From IMG/VR virus record IMGVR_UViG_3300027754_000176, positions 1-43,655 of that record: 43,655 nt of DNA; one strand, written 5' to 3'. This DNA is from a virus. Shown in pieces: positions 18,541 through 24,689 of this stretch. Position numbers and translations under genes: made by a program. The notes below the pieces were generated by a model that searched no databases, was not told the DNA's origin, and was given only the letters and a program-made list of their open reading frames with translations. Numbering within the stretch: position 1 is the stretch's first letter; every line of letters begins with the position of its first letter.

Positions 18541-19570
18541 AACTAAATGTATCAGTACCTGGAAATCCACCAAATGGAAGAATTTGATTTACAGTATCGC
18601 TATCATTATATGCTGTAGTTCCATTTGATGAAAGATAAAAAGGATCTGAAAATCTTTTTTTACATGCTTTTAAGGTTTTAGAGCACCCATCTTTTTCCCA
18701 ATAATTAGCAGATTTATTGGGTATGATAAATTTAGAAGCTGTATGAGAGACTATGCAAACAAACCAAGTTCTTGGCGGGTCTTTAAATCCACTAAAGTCA
18801 ATATTATCAATATATACTATATCTCCTTTATTATAAAAAGTACCAAGTTCCCATTTAAAATTTTTAATTGTATCAGCAAAAGTAAAATCTTTAAATGTTC
18901 CAGCTTCATTTTTTATAAATTGATTCTCCGATCTATCAAATCCAACTGAAAAATCTTCGTCATTTTCTTTACAAATTAAATCTCCTTGATAATTACATCC
19001 CATTCCTCTATATTGCCAATAACAGTATCTTCCATAAATTGCTCTAGTTGCAGTTTCTAAACTCTGCAAATCAAAAGGAGTAATTAATTCAAATTGAATT
19101 ATCTGCTTATTTTCCATAATTTTTTGAGATACCAGGTATTTCTCTTTAGATATATAAGCTAGAGGATCTGGATAGCCAAATGGATTTTCATTTTCTTCAA
19201 AATTTGCATTATCTAAATGTTTTAAAAATAATTTAATTCTTACAAATTTACCATTTCTAAAGTCTGAATAATCTCGAAGAATATTAGATATTATATATTC
19301 AGAATTAGATACTGAAACTTTTGGCCTAGGCAACCTACCCATTATATTCGCCTCGAAACCTTCAACTTCAATTGCTGAAGAATAATATTTATTATTATTC
19401 CATATAATATCACTTGTTAAATTATTAGTACCAGCGTGAAATCTAAAAGGCTCTTCATTAATAGAGAAATATAATTCATATAATTCAATAATTGCCGAAG
19501 GTTCAAGATCTAGTAAAGATCTACCTAATTCATATCTAGCATTTAGTGCCAATTCATCTCTTGTTGCCAT
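18533..19570 (-). CDS. L: Minor tail protein, lambda gpL family with iron-sulphur Cys pattern
   Basis: 345 residues, the first gene of the tail-tip operon. The N-terminal half (MATRDELALNARYELG... IELYELYF) and RAIYGRYCYWQYRGMGC match the gpL family. Four cysteines keep the spacing of the lambda gpL [4Fe-4S] ligands: C183 and C192 nine apart, C296 and C303 seven apart. The insertion between the pairs (about residues 205-290) is longer than in lambda and contains two extra Cys (C200, C272). The LPFGGFPG motif near the C-terminus is also typical. It joins the tail tube to the J hub. TATAAT lies four bases before the ATG. Confidence 0.85.
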   Translation of the reverse strand: MATRDELALNARYELGRSLLDLEPSAIIELYELYFSINEEPFRFHAGTNNLTSDIIWNNNKYYSSAIEVEGFEANIMGRLPRPKVSVSNSEYIISNILRDYSDFRNGKFVRIKLFLKHLDNANFEENENPFGYPDPLAYISKEKYLVSQKIMENKQIIQFELITPFDLQSLETATRAIYGRYCYWQYRGMGCNYQGDLICKENDEDFSVGFDRSENQFIKNEAGTFKDFTFADTIKNFKWELGTFYNKGDIVYIDNIDFSGFKDPPRTWFVCIVSHTASKFIIPNKSANYWEKDGCSKTLKACKKRFSDPFYLSSNGTTAYNDSDTVNQILPFGGFPGTDTFSYE

Positions 19571-19574
19571 ACTT

Positions 19575-19580
19575 ATTATA
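19575..19580 (-). promoter_or_regulatory. -10 box TATAAT four bases before gpL start
   Basis: On the minus strand TATAAT is followed by AAGT and then the ATG at 19570. No convincing -35 is visible. This is probably the promoter of the L-K-I-I-J operon with a leaderless start. Confidence 0.45.
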
Positions 19581-19600
19581 AATTTAACTTATAAAAACTC

Positions 19601-19628
19601 TTGACTTTAGTTTGATTAAATTTACACT
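19601..19628 (+). promoter_or_regulatory. Sigma-70-type promoter for nuclease operon, leaderless geometry
   Basis: TTGACT (19601-19606), a 16-base spacer and TACACT (19623-19628) end eight bases before the ATG at 19637. It lies in the divergent interval with the tail-tip operon. Confidence 0.5.
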
Positions 19629-19636
19629 GTATATAT

Positions 19637-20152
19637 ATGGGATATAGAAATCAGTTTGATTATTCTGGTGAAAATCAGATTTCAGGTGAAACTGCAGAAA
19701 ATTTATTTGAATTAATAGCCAAAAAAAAGAATTTTTCAATTCAAAAAGCTACCTTAAAACAGCAATACTCTCATATTGATTTTATTTTAAAAAATAAAGA
19801 TAAAACTTATTTAATTGATGTAAAAGCAAGAAAAAAAATAAATAGACATCAAAAAGATTTTCAAGATGATTTAATTTGGATTGAGTTTAAAAATGTATTA
19901 GGAAATATTGGTTGGCTTTATGGAGCTGCAGATTTCATAGCCTTTGAAAGAGAGAAGGATTTTGTTTTAGTTGCTAGAAAAAATCTCATTACTTTATGCG
20001 AAAGCATGGTTAAATCTCAAAGAGTTTCAAATCCAGCGGATGCGCTTTATAAAATCTTTTCAAGAAAAACAAGAAAAGATGAATTGACACTAATTAAAAT
20101 GGAAGATATTTTATCTAAAACTAAAACTTATATATGGGTAAAGGAACAATAG
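19637..20152 (+). CDS. PD-(D/E)XK-type nuclease-like protein
   Basis: 171 residues. Residues of about 20-75 contain GETAENLFELIAKKK, then SHIDFILKNKD followed by TYLIDVKARKK. The spacing of an Asp in a first strand, a short turn and D-V-K in the next strand is the catalytic core of PD-(D/E)XK nucleases; the Glu in the leading helix (E21) fits as well. Such enzymes in phages include Holliday-junction resolvases and restriction-like endonucleases. The specific class cannot be settled by eye. First gene of a plus-strand operon with its own promoter. Its last 19 bases overlap the next gene. Confidence 0.5.
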   Translation: MGYRNQFDYSGENQISGETAENLFELIAKKKNFSIQKATLKQQYSHIDFILKNKDKTYLIDVKARKKINRHQKDFQDDLIWIEFKNVLGNIGWLYGAADFIAFEREKDFVLVARKNLITLCESMVKSQRVSNPADALYKIFSRKTRKDELTLIKMEDILSKTKTYIWVKEQ

Positions 20153-20412
20153 AATTTATAGCGACAGCAGGCATTCATAAAGAGTGGTTAGAAAAAAAAT
20201 TTATTGATACAAGCATTAACACAAATAATGCTGGTGCAGTAGTTTTTCAAACTAAAAATGGTGATCAAATTTTTTTAAACCCTAATTTTCAAATTAGATT
20301 TGTATACAAAGGCATTGAATTAGAAGGATATTTTTTAATTGGCAACTGTTTAGGAAATGCAGTTATTTTAATTTCAGATTATAAATCAAATGAAGCAAGC
20401 TCTATCATATAA
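20134..20412 (+). CDS. Hypothetical protein, 92 aa
   Basis: An unrecognised small, beta-rich protein (MGKGTIEFIATAGIHKEW...). The pattern of alternating hydrophobic strands (QIFLNPNFQIRFVYKG, ELEGYFLIGN, AVILISDYKS) suggests an SH3-like or OB-like barrel. It overlaps the nuclease gene by 19 bases and the GMP reductase-like gene by 23 bases, so the three are translationally linked. No membrane segment or zinc motif is seen. Confidence 0.5.
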   Translation: MGKGTIEFIATAGIHKEWLEKKFIDTSINTNNAGAVVFQTKNGDQIFLNPNFQIRFVYKGIELEGYFLIGNCLGNAVILISDYKSNEASSII

Positions 20413-21364
20413 GGACGTAGTTTTACTGCCTAAATATTCAGAAGTTTTATCTAGAGATGAAATTTCTACAAAAGTTATTTTTTGTAATAAAGAATTTAAT
20501 TGTCCAGTATTGCCAGCAAATATGGCTTGCACAATTAATTTTAAAATTGCATCTGAACTTTCTGAAGCTGGATATTTTTATATTTTACATAGATTTTATG
20601 ATTATAATGAAATTTTTAAATGGGTAATAGAAAATCAAAATTTAAAAACAATAAGTTTAAGCGTTGGAGTTAAAGATAAAGACTACGATTTTCTTGAAAA
20701 ATTATCTGAAGAATCGAATTGTAATGTTGATTTTATTACTATTGACGTAGCTCATGGACATCATTTAAATGTTAAAAAAATCTGTAAATTTTTTCACTCA
20801 TTACCTTGGAGTAAAAAACCAAAATTAATTGTTGGAAATATTGGAACGGTAGAAGCTGCAAGAGATTTAATTGAATGGGGTGCAGATGCACTTAAAATTG
20901 GTTTGAGCATGGGTAAAGCATGTACAACTTATAATTCAACTGGAGTGGGAACTCCAATGTATTCAGCAGTTAAAGATATTTGTTATGCCTTAAAATTTGA
21001 TGAATTGAAAAGTGTTTCAGTTATTGCTGATGGACAAATTAGAGATATTGGGGATGCTGCAAGAGCGATTCATGCTGGAGCTAAAATGGTAATGGTCGGA
21101 TCTATTTTTGCTGCATGTCAAGATAGTCCCGCTGAATTTAATTTTTACAAAACACATAAAATATTTTATGGTTCAGCTTCCGCAAAAAATAAAGGTTCTG
21201 AAAAATATGTAGAGGGTAAAGAAGAAATATCTTTACCTGTTTCAGATTTAATTTTAAATGTTTTAAATAAATTTGAACAAGGTCTTAGGTCAACAATGTC
21301 CTACGCTGGAGTTGAAGATGTATCAAAAATACATCTTATGGGTGTAAGACAAATATATGTCTGA
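20390..21364 (+). CDS. GMP reductase / IMP dehydrogenase family enzyme
   Basis: 324 residues, the size of GMP reductase and without a CBS insert. The fold signature is complete: SYKDVVLLPKYSEVLSR at the N-terminus, IDVAHGHH (about 118-125), a phosphate-binding IVGNIGTVEAA (147-157), and the catalytic loop LKIGLSMGKACTTYNSTGVGTP with Cys178. IADGQIRDIGDAARAIHAGA (phosphate site) and VMVGSIFA follow. GMP reductase converts GMP to IMP with NADPH, while IMPDH runs the opposite way with NAD. The short length favours GMP reductase but motif reading cannot separate them. It may reshape the purine pool during infection together with the dCMP deaminase and ThyX of this window. Confidence 0.75.
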   Translation: MKQALSYKDVVLLPKYSEVLSRDEISTKVIFCNKEFNCPVLPANMACTINFKIASELSEAGYFYILHRFYDYNEIFKWVIENQNLKTISLSVGVKDKDYDFLEKLSEESNCNVDFITIDVAHGHHLNVKKICKFFHSLPWSKKPKLIVGNIGTVEAARDLIEWGADALKIGLSMGKACTTYNSTGVGTPMYSAVKDICYALKFDELKSVSVIADGQIRDIGDAARAIHAGAKMVMVGSIFAACQDSPAEFNFYKTHKIFYGSASAKNKGSEKYVEGKEEISLPVSDLILNVLNKFEQGLRSTMSYAGVEDVSKIHLMGVRQIYV

Positions 21365-22022
21365 CACAAAGAATAAAATTCAAAAAATAGTAAATGTTTT
21401 CGAAAGCGGTAAAGCAGATGGCGATTATGGATGTATATCTTTATATGAAGATGGCCCAAATGGAATTAAACAAGTTACATATGGAAAAAGTCAAACAACT
21501 GAATGGGGAAATTTACGAGACTTGGTTAAAATGTACATCGACAATAATGGTCAATACTCCGATGTGCTTCACGTTTTTCTCGATGACATTGGACGCTCTT
21601 CTCTTGTTAATGATAAAAATTTCATTCATATCTTAAAACAAGCTTCTAAAGATGAAGTTATGAAACAAACTCAAGATGCTTTTTTTGATAAGCATTATTG
21701 GCAACCAGCAAAAGCTTGGTATGAAAAAAATGGATTCAAAACAAATCTATCGATGCTTGTAATCTACGATTCTTTTATTCATTCTGGTTCTATTCTTAAA
21801 TTTTTAAGAGAAAAATTTTCAGAAAAAGTTCCAGCAAATGGCGGAGACGAAAAAGCATGGATTAAGTCTTATTCTGAAGCGAGATTAAATTGGTTAAAAA
21901 ATCATTCAAATCCAATTTTACGAAAAACAGTTTACAGAGTAGAAAATTTTCTAACTGCAATAAAAGAAGAAAACTGGGATCTTTGCAAAACTTTTGTGGC
22001 AAATGGTGAAAAAATAGCTTGA
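21357..22022 (+). CDS. Probable endolysin, chitosanase (GH46)-like lysozyme fold
   Basis: 221 residues with no signal peptide. The N-terminal block (KIVNVFESGKADGDYGCISLYEDGPNG, then TYGKSQTTEW) places a Glu and an Asp about 16 residues apart, followed by a YG-x(2)-Q turn. This is the layout of the catalytic region of GH46 chitosanase-like enzymes in the lysozyme superfamily. The C-terminal helical part (LVIYDSFIHSGSILKFLREKF, EARLNWLKNH) also fits. In phages this fold acts as a peptidoglycan-cutting lysin. Export would need a holin; candidates are at 30413 and 30680. It overlaps the GMP reductase gene by eight bases. Confidence 0.55.
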   Translation: MSDTKNKIQKIVNVFESGKADGDYGCISLYEDGPNGIKQVTYGKSQTTEWGNLRDLVKMYIDNNGQYSDVLHVFLDDIGRSSLVNDKNFIHILKQASKDEVMKQTQDAFFDKHYWQPAKAWYEKNGFKTNLSMLVIYDSFIHSGSILKFLREKFSEKVPANGGDEKAWIKSYSEARLNWLKNHSNPILRKTVYRVENFLTAIKEENWDLCKTFVANGEKIA

Positions 22023-22046
22023 CTTTGTTTAGAAATTCCTTACTAT
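22019..22046 (+). promoter_or_regulatory. Promoter of the stable-RNA operon
   Basis: TTGACT (22019-22024), 16 bases, TACTAT (22041-22046), then seven bases to the ATG at 22054. It is the nearest clear promoter upstream of two small genes, the tRNAs, the structured RNA and the tmRNA. Confidence 0.6.
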
Positions 22047-22053
22047 GTAATAT

Positions 22054-22323
22054 ATGCAAACAACAGAAATTCCCACAATCGCACAAGCAATTAAAAATGC
22101 CAATTCTGCTCAGGTTGACTGTCTTTGGGCAATTTTAAAGTATAAAGAAATTGGTATTCTTAGGAAAGTAAAATGTATGTCAGAAGTTTTAAATTTTGAT
22201 ATTGATAAAGCTTGTGGAGAACTTCCAATTAACGATAATGGATATATCGTAGATTACAAAACTAGACATCTTATCCACGATGTTCTTTTACAAAAATCTA
22301 AAAATGTCAACACCCCTGAATAA
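22054..22323 (+). CDS. Hypothetical protein, 89 aa
   Basis: Unrecognised helical protein (MQTTEIPTIAQAIKNANSAQVDCLWAIL...). The length and alternating charged/hydrophobic helices resemble small phage regulatory or inhibitor proteins, but nothing specific can be claimed. It has a leaderless-type promoter directly before the ATG and overlaps the next gene by 20 bases. It sits at the head of the transcript that runs into the tRNA-tmRNA cluster. Confidence 0.5.
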   Translation: MQTTEIPTIAQAIKNANSAQVDCLWAILKYKEIGILRKVKCMSEVLNFDIDKACGELPINDNGYIVDYKTRHLIHDVLLQKSKNVNTPE

Positions 22324-22540
22324 AGAATTTATTCAATCTACCATTCAAAGCGAAGTAGTCTCTTATGAGATTGTTGATAGTCAAAATGACTATATAACAT
22401 CTTATAGCGCAGATTTAAAAAAGAATACAAATGGTAAATTAGATGGCTTGAAACTTGCAAAAGATGCTGTTAAATACAAGTCAGATTATAAAATTTTAGA
22501 AGTCTATGACAATGGTTATAGAAAATTATTGGAAATTTAA
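22304..22540 (+). CDS. Hypothetical protein, 78 aa
   Basis: Starts at the ATG at 22304 (MSTPLNKEFIQ); an earlier in-frame ATG would only lengthen the overlap with the previous gene. The sequence has a VVSYEIVDSQNDYITSYSADLKKNTN... KYKSDYKILEVYDNG pattern, beta-alpha-beta like, with no recognised domain. Its stop codon (22538-22540) is separated by a single base from the first base of tRNA-fMet, so mRNA and tRNA must be released by RNase cleavage. Confidence 0.5.
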   Translation: MSTPLNKEFIQSTIQSEVVSYEIVDSQNDYITSYSADLKKNTNGKLDGLKLAKDAVKYKSDYKILEVYDNGYRKLLEI

Positions 22541-22541
22541 T

Positions 22542-22617
22542 CGCAGAGTGGACAAGGGGTTAAGTCGTTTGGCTCATAACCAAAAGATCGAAGGTTCGAA
22601 TCCTTCCTCTGCAACCA
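22542..22617 (+). tRNA. Initiator tRNA-fMet (CAT)
   Basis: 76 nt including encoded CCA. Anticodon loop CTCATAA has CAT. The acceptor stem has a C1:A72 mismatch and the D stem an A11:U24 pair, two hallmarks of bacterial initiator tRNA. The variable loop AGATCG matches the typical initiator sequence. The anticodon stem has only two G:C pairs next to the loop (U29:A41, G30:C40, G31:C39) rather than the usual three. It starts one base after the upstream stop codon. Confidence 0.9.
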
Positions 22618-22621
22618 TTTC

Positions 22622-22697
22622 CGTAATGTCGCCTAGTGGCTATGGCACTTGGTTTGGGTCCAAGTTATCGAAGGTTCGAGTCCTTCCATTACGACCA
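22622..22697 (+). tRNA. tRNA-Pro (TGG)
   Basis: 76 nt with encoded CCA. Acceptor CGTAATG/CATTACG has the C1:G72 pair typical of bacterial tRNA-Pro. The D stem is GCC/GGC, the anticodon stem CTTGG/CCAAG with loop TTTGGGT, and the T stem GAAGG/CCTTC, identical to that of the adjacent initiator tRNA. Confidence 0.93.
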
Positions 22698-23004
22698 ATT
22701 TTTCAGTAACCACGAACCCAATGGTATATAGGTCTTGTTGTAATTGGAATGTAGCAACATAGAAATCCTGCTGAAAAGCGACACATGCCTCCCTGTGAAT
22801 GCGGGGTGCGTGGACTGGGAATTCCTAGTCGAAGAGTTGTGTGACTAATCGGAGAGACGATTCCTTGAGTTCCCCCAATTGGGGTGCGACACCTGCCAGT
22901 GGCTCCATGCCGCTGAGATCTGATTTAGCATAGCACCTGATGCTTACGCTAGTTGGGTTAGTGGTGTGACACTGGGAGAGACTAGAGATCTTTTAAATTT
23001 AAAT
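22698..23004 (+). ncRNA. Unidentified structured RNA between tRNA-Pro and tmRNA
   Basis: About 300 bases without an ORF and visibly richer in G+C than the flanks. Strong helices: 22700-22706/22771-22777; 22736-22740/22755-22759; 22784-22788/22808-22812; 22813-22819/22824-22830 with AATT loop; 22847-22851/22858-22862; 22873-22876/22881-22884, again with AATT loop; 22897-22903/22909-22915; 22926-22929/22948-22951 enclosing 22932-22935/22941-22944. Pairing of 22889-22893 with 22963-22967 closes the last two hairpins into a three-way junction. I see no RNase P, SRP, 6S or group I intron signatures. The strand is inferred from the neighbouring RNAs. Confidence 0.6.
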
Positions 23005-23431
23005 GGGGACGTATTGGTTTCGACTATTATGACTCTAGTAATTAACATGCAATGGGTGAATTGATCATTTTAAAACAATTCAAAAAAAACAAACGCCGAA
23101 GATAATACTGAAGCATTGTTGGCAGAAGCAAACTACATCATCAATAATTTTGATGAATTCCTCGTTGAGGAAGAAGTAGAAGCTGCTGTTTAACAGACAG
23201 AAATGGACTCCGTTAAAATTTCTGTAAAACGCAACGGGTAGGGTAAAATCGTGAAGCCCTGAAAAATAAATCGAGAGTTGCTGGTAGACTTCGCGCCAGC
23301 AGGTAGACTTAAAAAGTAGGTGATGCGCCATGACAACCTTTAGTCATCAAATGTCGAACGTATCTAAGCATGTAAGTAGTTAGTTATTAGTTAATATTAG
23401 GACAGCAGTTCAACTCTGCTCGTCTCCACCA
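23005..23431 (+). ncRNA. ssrA: tmRNA (transfer-messenger RNA)
   Basis: A 427-nt single-piece tmRNA. The 5' end GGGGACG pairs with CGTCTCC near the 3' end, followed by A and CCA. TTCGAC follows the 5' stem, and the T arm near 23401-23420 has the loop TTCAACT. PK1 is visible as AATGG/TCATT crossed by GAATTG/CAATTC (23051-23081). PK2 is CAGAAAT/ATTTCTG crossed by CCGTT/AACGG after the tag stop, and a PK4-like GCTGG/CCAGC hairpin follows. With host or phage SmpB it would rescue stalled ribosomes and tag the nascent peptides. Its presence on a phage next to tRNAs suggests support of translation late in infection. No smpB is seen in the window. Confidence 0.95.
23089..23193 (+). other. tmRNA tag reading frame, about 34 residues
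   Basis: Placing the resume codon at 23089 by alignment of AAACGCCGAA with the E. coli tag start (GCAAACGACGAA) gives T-N-A-E-D-N at the start and E-V-E-A-A-V before TAA at 23191-23193. Typical tags have about 10-15 residues and end in ALAA-like sequences. This one is long, acidic and ends in AAV. The A-rich run before it makes the exact resume codon uncertain by one or two codons. Confidence 0.7.
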
Positions 23432-23436
23432 ATTTC

Positions 23437-23520
23437 GGGTAGTTATACTGCTAAGGACGCAGCTCTGACTGTAAATCAGGTACATTTTATGTTGGCTAGG
23501 ATCGTTACCTAGACTACCCA
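23437..23520 (+). tRNA. tRNA-Tyr (GTA)
   Basis: 84 nt class II tRNA. Acceptor GGGTAGT/ACTACCC, discriminator A, anticodon loop CTGTAAA with GTA, long variable arm with an ACAT/ATGT stem, and T stem CTAGG/CCTAG. The T loop reads ATCGTTA, without the usual TTC. The CCA end is not encoded. It starts five bases after the tmRNA end. Confidence 0.85.
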
Positions 23521-23566
23521 CATTTTAGAAAAATCATAATATATTTTTATTATGAAGTAGTTTAAT

Positions 23567-23650
23567 TCCTTGGTAGGCGAATTGGTAAAGCCAAGAAGCT
23601 GTTAACTTCTCGCGAAAGCACTGTACGTTCAAGTCGTACCCAAGGAGCCA
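23567..23650 (+). tRNA. tRNA-Asn (GTT) with class II-like variable arm
   Basis: 84 nt with encoded CCA. Acceptor TCCTTGG/CCAAGGA with G73 matches bacterial tRNA-Asn, and the anticodon loop CTGTTAA carries GTT. The variable region is 12 nt (a GC-GAAA-GC mini-hairpin) instead of about five, and the D arm has only three pairs with an AATTGGTAAA loop, as in tRNA-Leu and tRNA-Ser. Asn identity elements on a class II body are unusual. Confidence 0.8.
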
Positions 23651-23678
23651 AACTATTTTTTGATATATTACATATTCA

Positions 23679-23693
23679 TTGTAATATATTAAA
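23679..23693 (+). promoter_or_regulatory. TTGTAATATATT element before HNH gene
   Basis: TTGTAA plus nine bases leads into the ATG at 23694, nearly the same as the element before the GIY-YIG gene (GTGTAATATATTGC). It also forms one arm of a 9-bp inverted repeat, ATATATTAC (23664-23672) and GTAATATAT (23681-23689). Confidence 0.4.
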
Positions 23694-24263
23694 ATGAGTA
23701 ATACTTCAGACGCAGTTAAACTTTGGAGACAAAGAACAAAAAATAGAATAGTAAAATCTTTTGGGGGCAAATGTAATGTTTGCGATTATGATAGATGTCC
23801 TACAGCTTTAGAATTACATCATTTAGATCCTTCAAAAAAGAATTTTTCTTTCGGATCTGTAAGAGCAGATCCTAAAAAATGGTCTATAATAGTTGAAGAA
23901 TTAAGAAAATGCATAATGCTTTGTGCCAATTGTCATAGAGAAGTGCATTCTGGTTTTATTGATTTACCAGAAAATTTAATTTTCTTTAATGAAGATTTTG
24001 TAAATTACGAAAGCGTATATAAAAAAGCTGATTTAAATGAATGCCCAATTTGTAAAAATTTAAAAAATAAAAGATTAACTACTTGTTCAAAAAGTTGTTC
24101 AGCAAAACTTTCTTTTAGTATTGACTGGGATAAATTTGATTTATATGATTTGCATGTAGTAAAAAAAATGCATAACACTCATATAGCTAAAATGGTTGGT
24201 TGTAGTGATGCCGCAGTCATTAAAAGACTTAAAAAATTAAGAATTTATAAATTGTGCTGGTAA
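23694..24263 (+). CDS. HNH homing endonuclease
   Basis: 189 residues. The zinc-HNH core is clear: CNVCDYDRC (about 28-36), ELHHLDPSKKNFSFGS (about 41-56, with the HH of the motif), and CIMLCANCHREVHSG (about 80-94). A second CPICKN/CSKSCS zinc-knuckle pair (about 117-136) and a C-terminal helix-turn-helix (HIAKMVGCSDAAVIKRLKKL) should provide DNA recognition. The gene lies between tRNA-Asn and a degenerate tRNA-Thr, a common landing site for free-standing homing endonucleases. It probably spreads itself at the expense of related phages. Confidence 0.85.
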   Translation: MSNTSDAVKLWRQRTKNRIVKSFGGKCNVCDYDRCPTALELHHLDPSKKNFSFGSVRADPKKWSIIVEELRKCIMLCANCHREVHSGFIDLPENLIFFNEDFVNYESVYKKADLNECPICKNLKNKRLTTCSKSCSAKLSFSIDWDKFDLYDLHVVKKMHNTHIAKMVGCSDAAVIKRLKKLRIYKLCW

Positions 24264-24269
24264 TTTTAT

Positions 24270-24346
24270 GCCTCTATAGCTCAGTTGGCTAGAGCAGGGC
24301 TTTTGTAAAGCTCAGGTCATCAGTTCAATTCCAAGAGTAGGTGTCA
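24270..24346 (+). tRNA. tRNA-Thr (TGT), apparently degenerate
   Basis: D stem GCTC/GAGC and anticodon stem GGGCT/AGCTC with loop TTTGTAA (anticodon TGT) are intact, and the variable loop AGGTC is standard. The T stem (ATCAG/CCAAG) hardly pairs, the acceptor stem has two or more mismatches, and the end reads GTCA instead of NCCA. It is probably a decaying gene lying seven bases after the HNH gene, or a tRNA needing repair or editing. Confidence 0.5.
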
Positions 24347-24401
24347 CTTTTTTATCGTTAGCACATAAAAACAAGTTATTCCTTCTTGATAAAAAGGAAT
24401 T

Positions 24402-24476
24402 CCTCCGTTACCCAAATGGCTAAGGGAACAGTCTGCAAAACTGTGAATTTTGGTTCGATTCCAAAACGGAGGTCCA
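24402..24476 (+). tRNA. tRNA-Cys (GCA)
   Basis: 75 nt with encoded CCA. Acceptor CCTCCGT/ACGGAGG, discriminator T as in tRNA-Cys, D stem CCC/GGG, anticodon stem ACAGT/ACTGT with GCA, T stem TTTGG/CCAAA. Cys-rich fibre proteins in the same window give a plausible reason to carry it. Confidence 0.92.
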
Positions 24477-24480
24477 ATTT

Positions 24481-24497
24481 GTGTAAATATAATTACT
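24481..24497 (+). promoter_or_regulatory. GTGTAA/TATAAT element before small gene
   Basis: GTGTAAATATAATTACT sits between the tRNA-Cys 3' end and the ATG at 24498. It contains both the GTGTAA hexamer (11 bases from the ATG) and a TATAAT four bases from the ATG. Confidence 0.45.
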
Positions 24498-24689
24498 ATG
24501 TCATTAGAAAAAGCAATTCAACATGGTAAGGAAAAAAGGAAAAAATATAGGGATTCAAGAAGGTTCGACTGGAGTTGTCGAAATCATGGTAAATGCGATT
24601 GGTGCAAAAACGGAAGGCTACATTCTTTTAAATTAAAAGAATTAACAGCAATAGAAGAATTAAAAGAATGGCAACTTCAAACAGAATAG
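24498..24689 (+). CDS. Hypothetical small protein with Cys motif, 63 aa
   Basis: Start at 24498; an in-frame ATG at 24450 lies inside tRNA-Cys and is rejected. The sequence is basic and has CRNHGKCDWCKNGRLH (about residues 27-42), a compact three-Cys/two-His cluster that could bind zinc, followed by a helix. I do not recognise a named family. It overlaps the deaminase gene by 22 bases. Confidence 0.6.
   Translation: MSLEKAIQHGKEKRKKYRDSRRFDWSCRNHGKCDWCKNGRLHSFKLKELTAIEELKEWQLQTE

Noticed and set aside
22506-22709. 67-codon plus-strand ORF
   Set aside because: It runs across tRNA-fMet and tRNA-Pro; the RNA genes explain the sequence.
22698-23004. Group I intron or RNase P RNA for the structured region
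   Set aside because: No P/Q/R/S intron elements or RNase P conserved regions (such as GAGGAAAGUC) were seen, and both flanking RNAs are complete.
23080-23331. 83-codon minus-strand ORF
   Set aside because: It is antisense to the tmRNA, whose structure is complete, and it has no promoter or recognisable domain.
24378-24400. ATTCCTT/AAGGAAT hairpin before tRNA-Cys as a terminator
   Set aside because: The stem is short and no T run follows; it is more likely a spacer or processing hairpin.
24450-24497. Upstream start for the small Cys-motif gene
   Set aside because: The ATG at 24450 lies inside tRNA-Cys; the start at 24498 directly follows a promoter-like element.
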